Assembly: GCA_036924085.1 (NCBI GenBank)
Contig: JAVGWX010000019.1
Location: 11,828,196 to 11,892,195, forward strand
Source: Ariolimax columbianus
Lineage: Eukaryota; Mollusca; Gastropoda; Stylommatophora; Arionidae
Reading direction: 5' to 3'
DNA length: 64,000 bases
The notes under the pieces are model-generated. The model had not been told where the DNA came from and did not search any database. It saw nothing but the letters and a program-made list of their open reading frames with translations. Both the position numbers and the translations under genes were made by a program. Below, piece after piece: positions 22,922 to 33,020 of this stretch (the stretch's first letter is position 1; each line of letters opens with the position of its first letter).

Positions 22922-23665
22922 AAGAAGTGCAGCTAATTTCAGCCGTATATGGACAAAGTAAAGATCAAAACCTATTTATAAACATAAATACAACAAAGAT
23001 AATGACTACCGACAAAACACAATGTCAGAATAAATTTACAGTGGCTGGTGAGAAAATAGACCAGGTCACACATTTGAATATCTGGGCTCCAGAATTGACA
23101 AAAATGGCGACTGCTCGAAAGAAATCGGATGGAGACTAGCCATGGCAATGCAGAGACTGAACAGCCTGAACAAATTATGGCAGATACCAACAAAATGACA
23201 CAAGTAAAAGTCTTGAGAGCCTGTGTTTTTCCTGTGGCAGCTTATGGCTGTGAATCATGGACGATTACCAAAACTTCCAGACAAAGAATCGAATTCTTCG
23301 AGTCAAAATGTTACAGAAAGATCCTCAGAATACCATGGACAGAAAAAAAGACAAATTTAGACATTCGGCAAGAGCTGAGCATAGAAGAGAACTGGTTTAT
23401 CAATTTCATTTTGGCTAGAAAATGTAAATACTTTGGTCACATCAAGAGACACAACGGTCTCGAGGGAACAGTGATGGAAGGTATAGGGCCAGGTAAAAGA
23501 GGAAGGGGTAGACCAAGAAGACGATGGCACAAAGATATCCAGGAATACCTGGCAACGACTGTGGCGGAGGCTGGACTTTTGGCAAGAGAACGAGTTTTTT
23601 TCAAACATACTGTGATGGGAGCGACGTTATATAAAGGACTTGCTACATGATGATGATGATGATCA
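22922..23665 (+). mobile_element. LINE family D (RTE-like), copy D2
   Basis: Starts near LISAVYGQSKDQNLFI (about 22933), which sits just after the YxDD motif in copy D1. It continues through GEKIDQVTHL and reaches the long frame 23129-23650, which encodes AYGCESWTITKTSRQRIEFF, YRKILRIPWTE, QELSIEENWFINFILARKCK, YFGHIKRHNGLEG and GKRGRGRPRRRWHKDI. This is the typical C-terminal region of RTE-like endonuclease-reverse transcriptases. A frameshift near 23130 joins the two parts. The element ends with an (ATG)n tail at 23645-23665. Endonuclease and most of the polymerase are missing. Confidence 0.92.
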
Positions 23666-24049
23666 TATTTGTGTTTAACCAATTTTGAATATGGAATACT
23701 GTATTCTCTATTGTTTCTCAATGTCGCTGTTGTGCGAGAGTGTCAATAGTGTCACTTCAAAAGTGGTTGAGTAGCAAAGTCCAAGTAACTTGACACGGTA
23801 CTGGGCTCAATCATTAGGTCCGACACACTGCAGTTGACCCAGCTTTAAATGGGTAACTGACTTACTGTTCGAGTGGATTTCAAGCAAGAAGTGGGCTGGT
23901 AACCTCATTAGAATAAAAATAAGACATAATGTAATGAAGAATTATTTGTGCTCAACAGAACTGACAACTACTGGACTACCTGCATCATTTGGAGAGTAGA
24001 GGAAATGTGTATGTCTACTTAAAGTTGAACTCCATTTTATTACAAGTTT
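23666..24049. other. Spacer with a SINE-like remnant
   Basis: The motif CAGCTTTAAATGGGTAACTG at about 23839 resembles the central motif of the SINEs at 28640, 53902 and 61965, so a diverged SINE probably spans about 23780-23890. Confidence 0.4.
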
Positions 24050-24850
24050 GGGGCTCAGTGGTCTTGAGGTAAGGTGTCCTCCACGCGTGCCGGAGGTCGG
24101 GGATTCGAAGCACGGTAGAGACCCTGATTTTTCACGTCGATTTTAGGGTAAAAATTCCCCTGATCTCTGGGTAGTGAGGTCGGACCCCTGATCTCTGGGT
24201 AGTGAGGTCGGACCTATAATCTCTGGGTAGTGAGGTCGGACCCCTAATCTCTGGGCAGTGAGGTCGGACCCCTGATCTCTGGGTAGTGAGGTCAGACCCC
24301 TGATCTCTGGGTAGTGAGATCGAACCCCTAATCTCTGGGTAGTGTAATGAGTTCGGAGCCCTGATCTCTGGGTAGTGAGGTCGGACCCCTGATCTCTGGG
24401 TAGTGAGGTCTGACCCCTGATCTCTGGGTAGTGAGGTCGGACCCCTGATCTCTGGGTAGTAAGGTCGGACCCCTGATCTTGGTAGTGAAGCCGGACCCCT
24501 GATCTCTGGGTAGTGAGATCGGGCCCTTGATCTCTGGGTAGTGAGGTCGGACCCCTCATCTCTGGGTAGTGAGATCGGACTCCTGATCTCTGGGTAGTGA
24601 GGTAGGACCCCTGATCTCTGGGTAGTGAGATCGGACCTCTGATCTCAGGGTAGTGAGGTCGGAACCATGATCTCTGGTTAGTGAGATCGGACTCCCCTGT
24701 TCAGTATCGAGCACGTTAAAAATACCTTTGCAGTTAGAAATCGAAACGAGCAGGCTTTACGGCCGTTGCTGAGAGAAAAATTCTAGTTAAAAATCTATTA
24801 AAAATATTATTATCTCCACCCATGGTTAATCAGCCGCAGAAAGTTGTAGA
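24050..24850 (+). mobile_element. tRNA-derived SINE (family S2) with an internally expanded segment
   Basis: The head at about 24054-24130 is tRNA-like (A-box region CTCAGTGGTCTTGAGGTAAG; B-box region GGGGATTCGAAGC). It is followed by GATTTTAGGGTAAAAATT, then a 29-bp segment repeated ~18 times (24150-24692), then a 3' body with GAGCACGTTAAAAATAC, CAGTTAGAAATCGAAA and TAAAAATCTA. The copy at 32565-32850 has the same head, the same 3' body and only one copy of the 29-bp segment. The array therefore arose inside this SINE. Confidence 0.85.
24150..24692. repeat. 29-bp array inside the S2 SINE, about 18 copies
   Basis: Units read CTGATCTCTGGGTAGTGAGG then TCGGACCCC. Variants include TCGAACCCC and insertions of up to five bases (GTAATGAG near 24345). 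A 138-codon minus-strand frame through it is a by-product of the repeat. Confidence 0.96.
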
Positions 24851-25755
24851 ATACCTACTAAATATAGCCGACGCATTTGGGGTACCTGCAAGAAACATTA
24901 ACATGCGTGTTTGAATACCAGGATTCCAAGTATTACAATCTTGTTTTACTTAACTTGGTATACCCGTTACATGGGGTAACTTATATTTCTTATATTTTAA
25001 CCAACTTTCCCATAATCTCGACAGTTAACGGTTTGTTCACATCCTCTACTATTGTGAACTGTTAATCTATTACATTTTGACAGACCTACGAATGTAGAAA
25101 CTAACAAAATAAAGAAGTCCAGAACACTAATTCACCAAAGAAACACTCAAATAATGAACGTTACAGTCATGTAATCCCAAGCGAAAGCTATTTTTAAAAT
25201 TAAAAATAAAATAGTCTATCGAAAAGTGAAGTTTTTCTCTTAAATATTTACTTGTGTTCCATACAGTCGCACTAACACTGGCAGACGTTACACATTTGGC
25301 TCAATTTGGCCCAAGAAAGAAGACTTAAGCTCAGTAACGCATTCATGGACAAAAAAAACCCACGAACGAACAACTGAACTAAACTGAACTGAAATTTCCA
25401 CTTTAGTTAACGCTTCGTAAATGGATTGTCTCAATAAAACTGTCGATCATAGTACGTTTAAGTAGTAATGGTTTGCTTTGAAATGAGCTTGTAAAACAGA
25501 AAGAATGGTTTTCGGTGTCTCCATAACGTTGGCATCGTGTCAGGTGAGTTTGCTCTGACCAAATGTAAACAAACGGTTCACGTGAGAATCATGCATATAC
25601 AATAAATAGAGTGATTTCCAAACACGCGGTGATAACAAGTTCAACTTGCATAATATTATGTTCTCTGTGCCAAGCGTCGTACACACGTGACTAACTTTCT
25701 TGCATACATTAAAATAATAACGTAGTTCCATAATGTGAACTACTGTATGGGAAGG
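24851..25755. other. Unassigned AT-rich DNA
   Basis: No gene or repeat recognised. A short AACTGAACTAAACTGAACTG run lies near 25374. Confidence 0.5.
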
Positions 25756-25756
25756 A

Positions 25757-26757
25757 AGGGAGACTAGCATCAGGGGCAAGCAAAACGTTCTGATCAGACA
25801 TATTAGTCACAGCAGGGAAAACATACTGATCAGACCTATTAGTCAGGGCAGGCAAAACATACTGATCAGTCATGTTAGTCAGAGCAGGCAAAACATACTG
25901 ATCAGACCTATTAGTCAGAGTAGGCAAAACATACTAATCAGACCTATTAGTCAGGGCAGGCAAAACATACTGATCAGACATGTTAGTCAGAGCAGGCAAA
26001 ACATACTGATCAGACATATTAGTCAGAGTAGGCAAAACATACTGATCAGACATGTTAGTCAGGGCAGCCAAAACATACTGATCAGACATGTTATTCAAGG
26101 CAGGCAAAACATACTGATCAGATATTTTAGTCAGGGTAGGCGAAATATACTGATCAGACATGTTAGTTAGAGTAAGACAAAACATACTGATCAGACATCT
26201 TAGTCAGGGCAGGAAAAACATACTGATCAGACATGTTAGTAAGGGCAGGAAAAACATACTAATCAGGCATGTTAGTCAAGGCCTTTAAAGCATACTGAAT
26301 CAGACATGTTAGTCAGGGCAGGTGAAATATACTGATCAGACATGTTAGTCAGACAAAAGATACTGATCAGAAATGTTAGTCAGGAAAGGCAAAACTTACT
26401 GGATCAGACATGTTAGTCAGGGCAGGCGAAATATACTGATCAGACATGTTATTCAGGGCAGGCAAAACATACTGATCAGGCAGGTTAGTCAGGACAGGCA
26501 AAACATACTGGATCAGACATGTTAGTCAGGGCAGGCGAAATATACTGATCAGACATGTTAGTTAGAGTCAGACAAAACATACTGATCTGACATGTTAATC
26601 AGGGCAGGCAAAACATACTGAATCAGATATGTTAGTCAGGGTAGGCAAAACATACTGATCAGACATGTTAGTCAGGGCAGGCAAAACATGCTGAATCAGA
26701 CATGTTAGTCAGGGCAGGCAAAACATACTGAATCAGACATGTTAGTCAGGGCCAGGC
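25757..26757 (-). repeat. 36-bp minisatellite forming the tail of element T copy C, about 27 copies
   Basis: On the plus strand units read GGCAAAACATACTGATCAGA then CATGTTAGTCAGGGCA. On the minus strand they read CAGTATGTTTTGCCTG followed by CCTGACTAACATGTCTGAT. The array abuts element T copy C at 26758 in the same relative position as the 38-bp array follows copy D at 56541. The minus-strand frames (for example a repeated MSDQYVLPALTN) are artefacts of the 36-bp period. Confidence 0.95.
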
Positions 26758-27040
26758 GAAACAGACTGGTCATGACCCTCACCTTGGCTTCTTCGTATCC
26801 CTTCCTGGAAACGAGATGTTTTCATGGCCGCCTGGCTAACAAGGTGTGTGATCGATGTGATCCCTTCAGTAGTGAGCAACACGCCGATGAAACGAATCTT
26901 ATTACAACCACATGGATGACCCCGTCATAAGCACGCTCGAGATGTGAGGAAAGCTACTGCAACCCGCCACTTAAAATCCATTTAAAAGAGCTCAAAAGAG
27001 TAAAGCTATCCATTTTGGGCATTCGCAAACAATAACTGTA
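26758..27040 (-). mobile_element. Dispersed element T, copy C
   Basis: Reverse complement of the other copies. Reading leftward from about 27040 come CGAATGCCCAAAATGGATAG, TTTACTCTTTTGAG, GTGGCGGGTTGCAGTAGC, CTTTCCTCACATCTCGAGCG, GATCACATCGATCACAC and CCAGGCGGCCATGAAAACA. It then enters the 36-bp array. Confidence 0.85.
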
Positions 27041-27845
27041 TCGGAAAATGACCGTTTTTATTTACCTCGCAATTAGATTCCATGACTGCTGGTGACCTGT
27101 TTTAGCACCGTCTTTCTCTGGATTCTTGTACTTACAGATCGTTCTCTTCTTCAGATCATCAGGGAAACAATTAATTTTCATTTAATTCATATGCCATATT
27201 TGGGGTACTGTATATAAGCCTTTTAATTTGAAAACTAAACAGAAATGCTTGTAAACTGCAAGCACAATAACGGAGCATAGTGTGTGGGTATTATCAAACA
27301 CTCTTTTGAAGGAATTAAACATGTAACGGAGTTATTTAGCATTCAAAGATTAGGTCCAAACTGTCGTCAGTGCCACTGAAAATATGCTCTCCTTCTCGGC
27401 ATGCTCCAGGTAGCTTGCTGTTTTACACCACGAACCGATACTATGATCCCCATAGGTGTAAGCTTATTAAGAAGCTTCGTGTTGTGATACACATAAGAGG
27501 GTCCGGGACCACCTTCTTCGGTACGCTTCTGAAGACATCAGGAAATATGTTGAAACTTCTAGGTAATGGGTTGTAAAAACAAATGTTTGTTCGTAACAAC
27601 GATCACGTGGTAAGGGAAGTTATGGGCATCCTTGGAATTCGAATACCGAGCCTCCAAATGAAAGAAGCGCCTTTCCACAAGAGAGATATGAGCTAAGTTG
27701 ATAGACCAGCGAGACACCTCACAAAAGGTGTCACAACTTGGCCAAGTCTTAGCTATTCAACACTTGCGGCTATATGATAAAGTCCAAGTTCGTTCTAGAA
27801 AAATGTGAATAGTTAATTACTTCCTAGCCTGGTTGAGACAATAGA
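27041..27845. other. Unassigned intergenic DNA
   Basis: Contains GTATATAAGCC near 27219 (TATA-like, no downstream gene recognised). No coding similarity is seen. Confidence 0.45.
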
Positions 27846-27847
27846 GC

Positions 27848-27945
27848 AAATACTTCTATGCTGCAAGTTTTGGTGCACTGGTAAAGCGATGGGATAAGTG
27901 CATCATTGTGTTGAGACATAAGGGGCAATGTAAGTGCAATAATAA
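27848..27945 (+). mobile_element. Possible tRNA-derived SINE fragment (family S4)
   Basis: The segment CTATGCTGCAAGTTTTGGTG then CACTGGTAAAGCGATGGGAT and AAGTGCAT recurs, diverged, at about 43087-43165. TGGTGCACTGGTAAAGCG has the look of a tRNA A box. Only two copies are seen, so class and limits are uncertain. Confidence 0.4.
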
Positions 27946-28495
27946 ACAAGGAATGGTTTTAAAGTTTGTATCTCATTTAACATTTTCTTTAAATGCCATG
28001 TGTGACCTATTTACTGACTTTACCCCGTAGATTGACAAAAACAAACTTCCAGACTTGTATGCACAGTTTTCACATTCTTAGTCAGGTCTTCAAAGAATCT
28101 TAAAACCATCATCGAAACAGGGCACCGTCCAATTACTATTCTACCTAATATGATGTGGATGAAATCAATTGAAATCTGTAGAAAGTACAGTGGCAGCTCT
28201 AACAATGACAACAATGCAGCCATAACTGTTTGAAAACGTTGACCATATTTGCTTGGTTACTAGGGGATTGTACGAGTACAAAGTAAACACGATTATGTGA
28301 AGGACTCTACATGAGCGTGTTGTGCCATGAGTTGAAGTCAATATTATGCGTCATCACTACCGTTACCACGCAATCAATCAATCAATAACCAAACGTTATG
28401 AATGGTAAGGTAGTCACAAAGTACACGTTGCCGTCGGCGAAAAAGTGCTAGAGACTGCGTTATACTTGATTTCAGCTTTAATTTTGTTAGGTGGG
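27946..28495. other. Unassigned intergenic DNA
   Basis: Unique sequence with a short CAAT repeat near 28370-28388. No gene is recognised. Confidence 0.5.
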
Positions 28496-28497
28496 AT

Positions 28498-28527
28498 GAC
28501 TCGTTACCACCCTCCCCATTCTCTCTC

Positions 28528-28572
<45 letters not shown>
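28498..28572. repeat. (CT)n microsatellite
   Basis: A nearly pure CT tract of about 70 bases. Polypurine/polypyrimidine runs of this kind can form triplex DNA. It sits just before a SINE copy. Confidence 0.95.
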
Positions 28573-28573
<1 letters not shown>

Positions 28574-28639
28574 ACACTCTCTTTGTGTGTCTTTTTTAAA
28601 CTCATTTTGGTACTAATTTTTAGAGGAGATTCGGTACCT

Positions 28640-28875
28640 AGGGGTTGTTCAACTTGGTTTGCAATCAAACTGTTCCAGGTTCGAAGCATGTCATACTCAA
28701 TTTGGCAGACCTAGCATGTTGGACATTTTTCATGGTGTGACCCATTCTTTCTGTCGACTCAGCTGTAAATTGGTACCTGACAAATTATAAAACAATTTCG
28801 TAGCCGTCGCTGGAGCAACGGAGTTTGTGTTCTGTCATTGGAACTTTTGGCAGTGAAAGGGAATGGATACATATA
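28640..28875 (+). mobile_element. tRNA-derived SINE copy (family S3)
   Basis: B box CAGGTTCGAAGC lies at about 28676, then CAATTTGGCAGACCTAG (shared with the copy at 16832) and the central motif CTCAGCTGTAAATTGGTACC at about 28759. A less conserved 3' part reaches about 28870. Confidence 0.65.
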
Positions 28876-28934
28876 GGGTCGACCACTTACAATGAAGTCC
28901 GTTCTATGAACCAGTTTCCGTTTTTCAAAGCGAC

Positions 28935-29745
28935 TAGATTGGCAGGGATAAGCCTACTCCACTGCTTTGATGCTCTGGTTGAACAACACTGACAGGGCTA
29001 AACCTACTCTACTGCTTTGATTCTCTGGCTGAACAACACTGACATGGCTAAACCTACTCCACTGCTTTGATTCTCTGGCTGAACAACACTGACATGGCTA
29101 AACCTACTCCACTGCTTTGATTCTCTGGCTGAACAACACTGACAGGGCTAAACCTACTCCACTGCTTTGATTCTCTGGCTGAACAACACTGACATGGCTA
29201 AACCTACTCCACTGCTTTGATTCTCTGGCTGAACAACACTGACAGGGCTAAACCTACTCCACTGCTTTGATTCTCTGGCTGAACAACAATGGCACGACTG
29301 AAACTGATCCACTGCTTTGATTATGTGGCTGAACAACACTGACAGGGCTACACCTACTCTACTGCTTTGATTCTCTGTCTGAACAACACTGACTAGGCTG
29401 AACCTGATCCACTGCTGTGATTCTCTGACTGAACAAGACTGACAGGTCTGAACCTGATCCACTGCTGTGATTCTCTGACTCAACAAGACTGACAGGGCTG
29501 AACCTGATCCACTGCTGTGATTCTCTGACTGAACAAGGCTGACAGGCTGCTGTGATTATCTGACTGAACGAGACTGACAGGGCTGAACCTGATCCACTGC
29601 TGTGATTCTCCGACTGAACAAGGCTGACAGGCTGCTGTGATTCTCTGACTGAACGAGACTGACAGGGCTGAACCTGATCCACTGCTGTGATTCTCTGACT
29701 GTACGAGACTGACAGAGTTGTACCTGACCCAGTGCTGTTATTCTC
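28935..29745. repeat. Minisatellite, 50-bp unit, about 16 copies in two segregated subtypes
   Basis: The left half (28935-29390) has CTAAACCTACTCCACTGC then TTTGATTCTCTGGCTGAACA. The right half (29390-29745) has CTGAACCTGATCCACTGC then TGTGATTCTCTGACTGAAC. Two units in the right half carry internal deletions (near 29545 and 29630). Long minus-strand frames through it are repeat artefacts. Confidence 0.95.
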
Positions 29746-30084
29746 TGGCTGAGTTCTGATGTCCTATACATCGTGTGTGTTTTCCAGGCGCACTTTGTCT
29801 TTGTTAATATTGTGATTTGTTAGGTGTTGTTTCGTTGGTATTTGTCAGATGTTGTTTTAATTGATTATTTATCCCCGCTATGCGCATTGTGCCCGTAATG
29901 TTGGCTACATTTTGTTTTTGTACCGTTAACTGAGCCAGATCTGTATTTTTTATTTGTCCGACTTTTGACTTTTTTTTTTTTTTTTTTTTTTTCATTTTTT
30001 TTGCATATGAGAATCAGAAAATAAAATGTTTTGGAGATCCGAGTATCATAAATAGCATTTATCATTTCATAAGCTATTTCAAAC
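29746..30084. other. Unassigned, with a 23-base T tract
   Basis: A run of 23 T at 29970-29992 is followed closely by more T-rich sequence. It could be the poly(A) tail of a minus-strand retrosequence extending to the right, but no body is recognised. Confidence 0.45.
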
Positions 30085-30225
30085 TTTTGTTAAAATACAG
30101 AAGGTAATGTCTTTTTTTGTGAAACGTACAATTAAAGAAGGAAGTGTACTTTTGTTAAACGTACTAGTACAGAAGGTAATGCCTTTTTTTTGGGCAACGT
30201 ACAAATACAGGTGGATTGAAAATTG
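30085..30225. repeat. Degenerate minisatellite, left part (split by a LINE)
   Basis: About 3.5 units contain GTTAAACGTAC.AATACAGAAGGTAATG.CTTTT. The same unit resumes at about 31275-31375, after the CR1-like insertion. Confidence 0.75.
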
Positions 30226-31265
30226 GTTAACGGGAAAAAGGCAGAGGTTGGGCATAAATAAGAAGTACTCTGAGTGGTGAGAAGTTAAAAGTGGTGTGCC
30301 ACAGGGCTCGGTTTTGGGACCAGTTTTGTTCTTGATATATATAAACGATTTGGTCATTGATATGGCATCCAAAATTGCAAAATTTGCTGACGAGATAAAA
30401 CGATGCAGTCGTGTCTCATCTAAAGCAGAAGGGGATATATTGAGGTCGGATTTAGATAAAATTCGAGAATTATCTGTAAGCTGGGAAATGGAGTTTAATG
30501 TAGATAAATGTACAGTCGTCCTCGTGGGTAGATCAAATATGGAACATAATTACAGAATGGGAGAGAACAATATTAGAAAGATAGATAAGGAAAGGGACCT
30601 AGGGGCTATAATAAATCATACAGGTCAGGTAAGTGAGCAAGTTAAGGTAGCAGTGAAAAAGGTAAATGCAATGTTAGGTATTATAAAAAGAAATATTAAA
30701 CATTGGACCAAGGAAGTGAAAGTCAAACTGTATAAAGCTTTAGTTAGACCTAGATTGGAGTACTGTGTACAGGTGTTCAGTCCTAATCATAGAGGAAATA
30801 TAAACATGCTGGAAAGAATACAAAAAAGAGCGATAAAGCCGATAGTGAGATTTCATAATTACAATTATGAGGACAGACTCAGAAAAACCGGCCTACAGTG
30901 TCTAGAAGAGAGAAGAATTCGTGGTGACTCAATAAAGGGTTATAAGATGATCAGAGGAATGGATAAATTAGACTATAACAAGGTTTTTTTTCAAAATACA
31001 GCCACCCACAAGAACAAGAGGGCATAGCTACAAATTAACTAAAGAGAGGTCCAGATTAGATTTTAGGAATTATTAGTTTAGTCAGAGAGTGGTGATTGCT
31101 TCGAATGCATTACCACAGGGGGTAGTGGAGACATGGACAATTAATGCATTTAAGAATACATTGGATGCGCAAAGCTTTTAGAGCAAGGTAATGTACATTA
31201 AACTGGTTGTATACAGACTCTGCAGAGTCTTCTAAACCAGTATAAAGACGTTAATTTAAGTTAAG
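30212..31265 (+). pseudogene. CR1/L2-like LINE family B, 5'-truncated reverse transcriptase (copy B1)
   Basis: Translation begins with RWIENWLTGKRQRLGI just before the frame, then a TGA at about 30277 where a Trp/Arg codon is expected, and SGVPQGSVLGPVLFLIYIND (RT motif B region). The frame 30296-31027 carries FADEIKRC in place of the canonical FADD catalytic motif, then NVDKC, LG.II, KRNIKHWT and LEYCVQVFSPNHR. A frameshift near 31000 moves the C-terminus (RGHSYKLTKERSRLDFR, SNALPQGVVETW, NAFKNTLDA) to another frame up to about 31180. A 3' UTR with AACTGGTTGTATACAGACTC and a TTAATTTAAGTTAAG end follows. With the stop, frameshift and altered catalytic aspartate it is inactive. Confidence 0.93.
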
Positions 31266-31274
31266 TTATAGCAT

Positions 31275-31375
31275 ACTTTTATAGGAACGTACACATACAG
31301 AAGACAACGTACTATTGTGAAACGGACACATAAATAAGGTAATGTACTTTTGTTAAACAGATACATAGAAAAACA
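31275..31375. repeat. Degenerate minisatellite, right part
   Basis: About 2.5 units (AACGTACACATACAGAAG; GGTAATGTACTTTTGTTAAA) continue the array seen at 30085-30225. Confidence 0.7.
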
Positions 31376-31794
31376 TATTATGGAGAAGCACAACAAATGG
31401 GACATAGCAACTTTAGGATAACAAGAACGAAACACCAACCTTAAAGAAAGGAACACATGCAGATAGTGCTGTTGAAAGGCATGTTTCTGAGATGCAGGAA
31501 TATGTTGATCCCAGCAAAGGCCAAACACGTGATGAGTAAGGTTGTGAAGCAGGTTCTACTATTGTCTGAATGCCTAGTAATGGCGGTTGTTGAGGTCTTG
31601 ACGTTCATAGAGTTTGACGAGGGTGCTGTCAGGCTGCTCGATGTCACAGCAATGATGCCATGATACATGGCGAAGATGTTTCCCTGCTGAAATGTAGCAA
31701 GAAGTAGACATAAACATATAAACATGCGAGATACATATACAAAGAATGATGAATATACGCTTGAACTACATTTCAATAAGAACTGCATATAAAC

Positions 31795-31844
<50 letters not shown>

Positions 31845-32004
31845 TCAAGTACCATATGTAATTAAAATTGGTATATAATCAACAATATACTCGTATATAT
31901 ATATATATACATTTATATATTATACGTACTGTATTTAAACACAACATATTCGTACAAATGAAATGCAAGCCAGTAAAGTAACAAAAAACATTAACTATTT
32001 ATAT
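31376..32004. other. Unassigned, with TA microsatellites
   Basis: (TA)n tracts lie at about 31800-31845 and 31895-31925. The minus strand at 31443-31686 is open and preceded by a plausible splice acceptor (pyrimidine-rich CTTCTTGCTACATTTCAG). It ends in TAA at 31441-31443. The translation includes a hydrophobic stretch (TLLITCLAFAGINIFLHL) but no domain that I recognise. Confidence 0.35.
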
Positions 32005-32372
32005 ATGTATGTGTGTGTGTGTGTGGGGGTGTTTGTGTGGGTGTGTGTTTGGGTGTGTGTGTGGGTGTGTGTGTGGGTGTGTGTGTGTGTGGGGGTGTTT
32101 GTGTGGGTGTGTGTTTGGGTGTGTGTGTGGGTGTGTGTGGGTATGTGTGTGGGTGTGTGTGTGGGTGTGGGTATGTGTGTGTGGGTGCGTGTGTGGGTGT
32201 GTGTGTGGGTGTATGTGTAGATGTGTGTGTGGGTGTGTGTGTGTGTGTGGGTGTGTGTGTGGGTGTGGATGTGTGTGTGGGTGTGTGTGTGGGTGTGTGT
32301 GTGTGTGGGTGTGTGTGCGTGCGTGCGTGCGTGCGTGCGTGTGTGTGTGTGTGTGTGTATGTAAATAAGTTA
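32005..32372. repeat. (GT)n / GTGTGGGT tract
   Basis: About 365 bases of GT dinucleotides regularly interrupted by GGG (GTGTGTGTGGGTGTGTGT). It ends in (GTGC)n and (GT)n. All frames stay open, giving Cys/Val/Gly-rich or Thr/His/Pro-rich translations that are not genes. Confidence 0.97.
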
Positions 32373-32564
32373 GTAAGTGAGTAGTAACATAAATATATAA
32401 GCTGTGTGCATCTGTCGTTAATCATAGAGACCACATACACGGCTGATCTGTAGTTTGTTAAAAATGCAAAATCAACGACTGCCCTTGGAGTGGTTCGGTG
32501 CTTGCATTCAGTATTGCGAATACGTTCACCTAGAGAGTCCACTCTGTATCTGATATTCGTAGGC

Positions 32565-32850
32565 TGCTAACGCAGTGGTCTCGACGCAAGGTATCCGCCT
32601 CGGGTGCCGTAGGTCGCGTGTTAGAATCACAGTGCAGACCCGGATTCCTCTAACGTGAATCTTCTGGTGAAAATTGGCCTAATCTCTGGGTAGTGAGATC
32701 GAACTCTCGTGTAAATTTTCAAGCACGTTACAAATCCCTTGACAGTTAGAAATCGAAAAGAGTAGGCCTTACTCCCGCTACACTGATAAAATTAAAAAAG
32801 TTCAAGCTAAAAATCTACTCACAATTTATCTGTACCTTCATCCAGGTGGT
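32565..32850 (+). mobile_element. tRNA-derived SINE (family S2), unexpanded copy
   Basis: Head: GCAGTGGTCTCGACGCAAGG (A-box region) then GTAGGTCGCGTGTTAGAATC (B-box region, damaged). It is followed by GGTGAAAATTGG, a single 29-bp segment (CTAATCTCTGGGTAGTGAGA then TCGAACTC), TTTCAAGCACGTTACAAATC, CAGTTAGAAATCGAAA and CTAAAAATCTACT. It aligns on both sides with the expanded copy at 24050-24850. Confidence 0.82.
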
Positions 32851-32954
32851 TTTTTAAGACCAGAAATAAATGGCGCCCTAACTGGCTGCGGATCTACAAA
32901 AAACTAGTATTTGAGTTTATTAAGAAGGACTCGCACATCGATTAAACCACTCTC

Positions 32955-33020
32955 TACGAAACTGGTTGTATATATATACTATGCATTCTTCTAAAATCAA
33001 TATAAAGACGTTAAGTAAAG
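32955..33020 (+). mobile_element. CR1-like LINE family B, short 3' end (copy B4)
   Basis: About 65 bases match the end of B1: AACTGGTTGTATA...CTTCTAAAATCAATATAAAGACGTTAAGTAAAG. Extreme 5' truncation. Confidence 0.72.

Noticed and set aside
24143..24559. 138-codon minus-strand frame
   Set aside because: It is made of the 29-bp units of the SINE-internal array.
25709..26185. Minus-strand frames with repeated MSDQYVLPALTN
   Set aside because: Product of the 36-bp minisatellite that forms the tail of element T.
31963..32542. Cys/Val-rich and Thr/His/Pro-rich frames of 85-183 codons
   Set aside because: Low-complexity translation of the GT tract.
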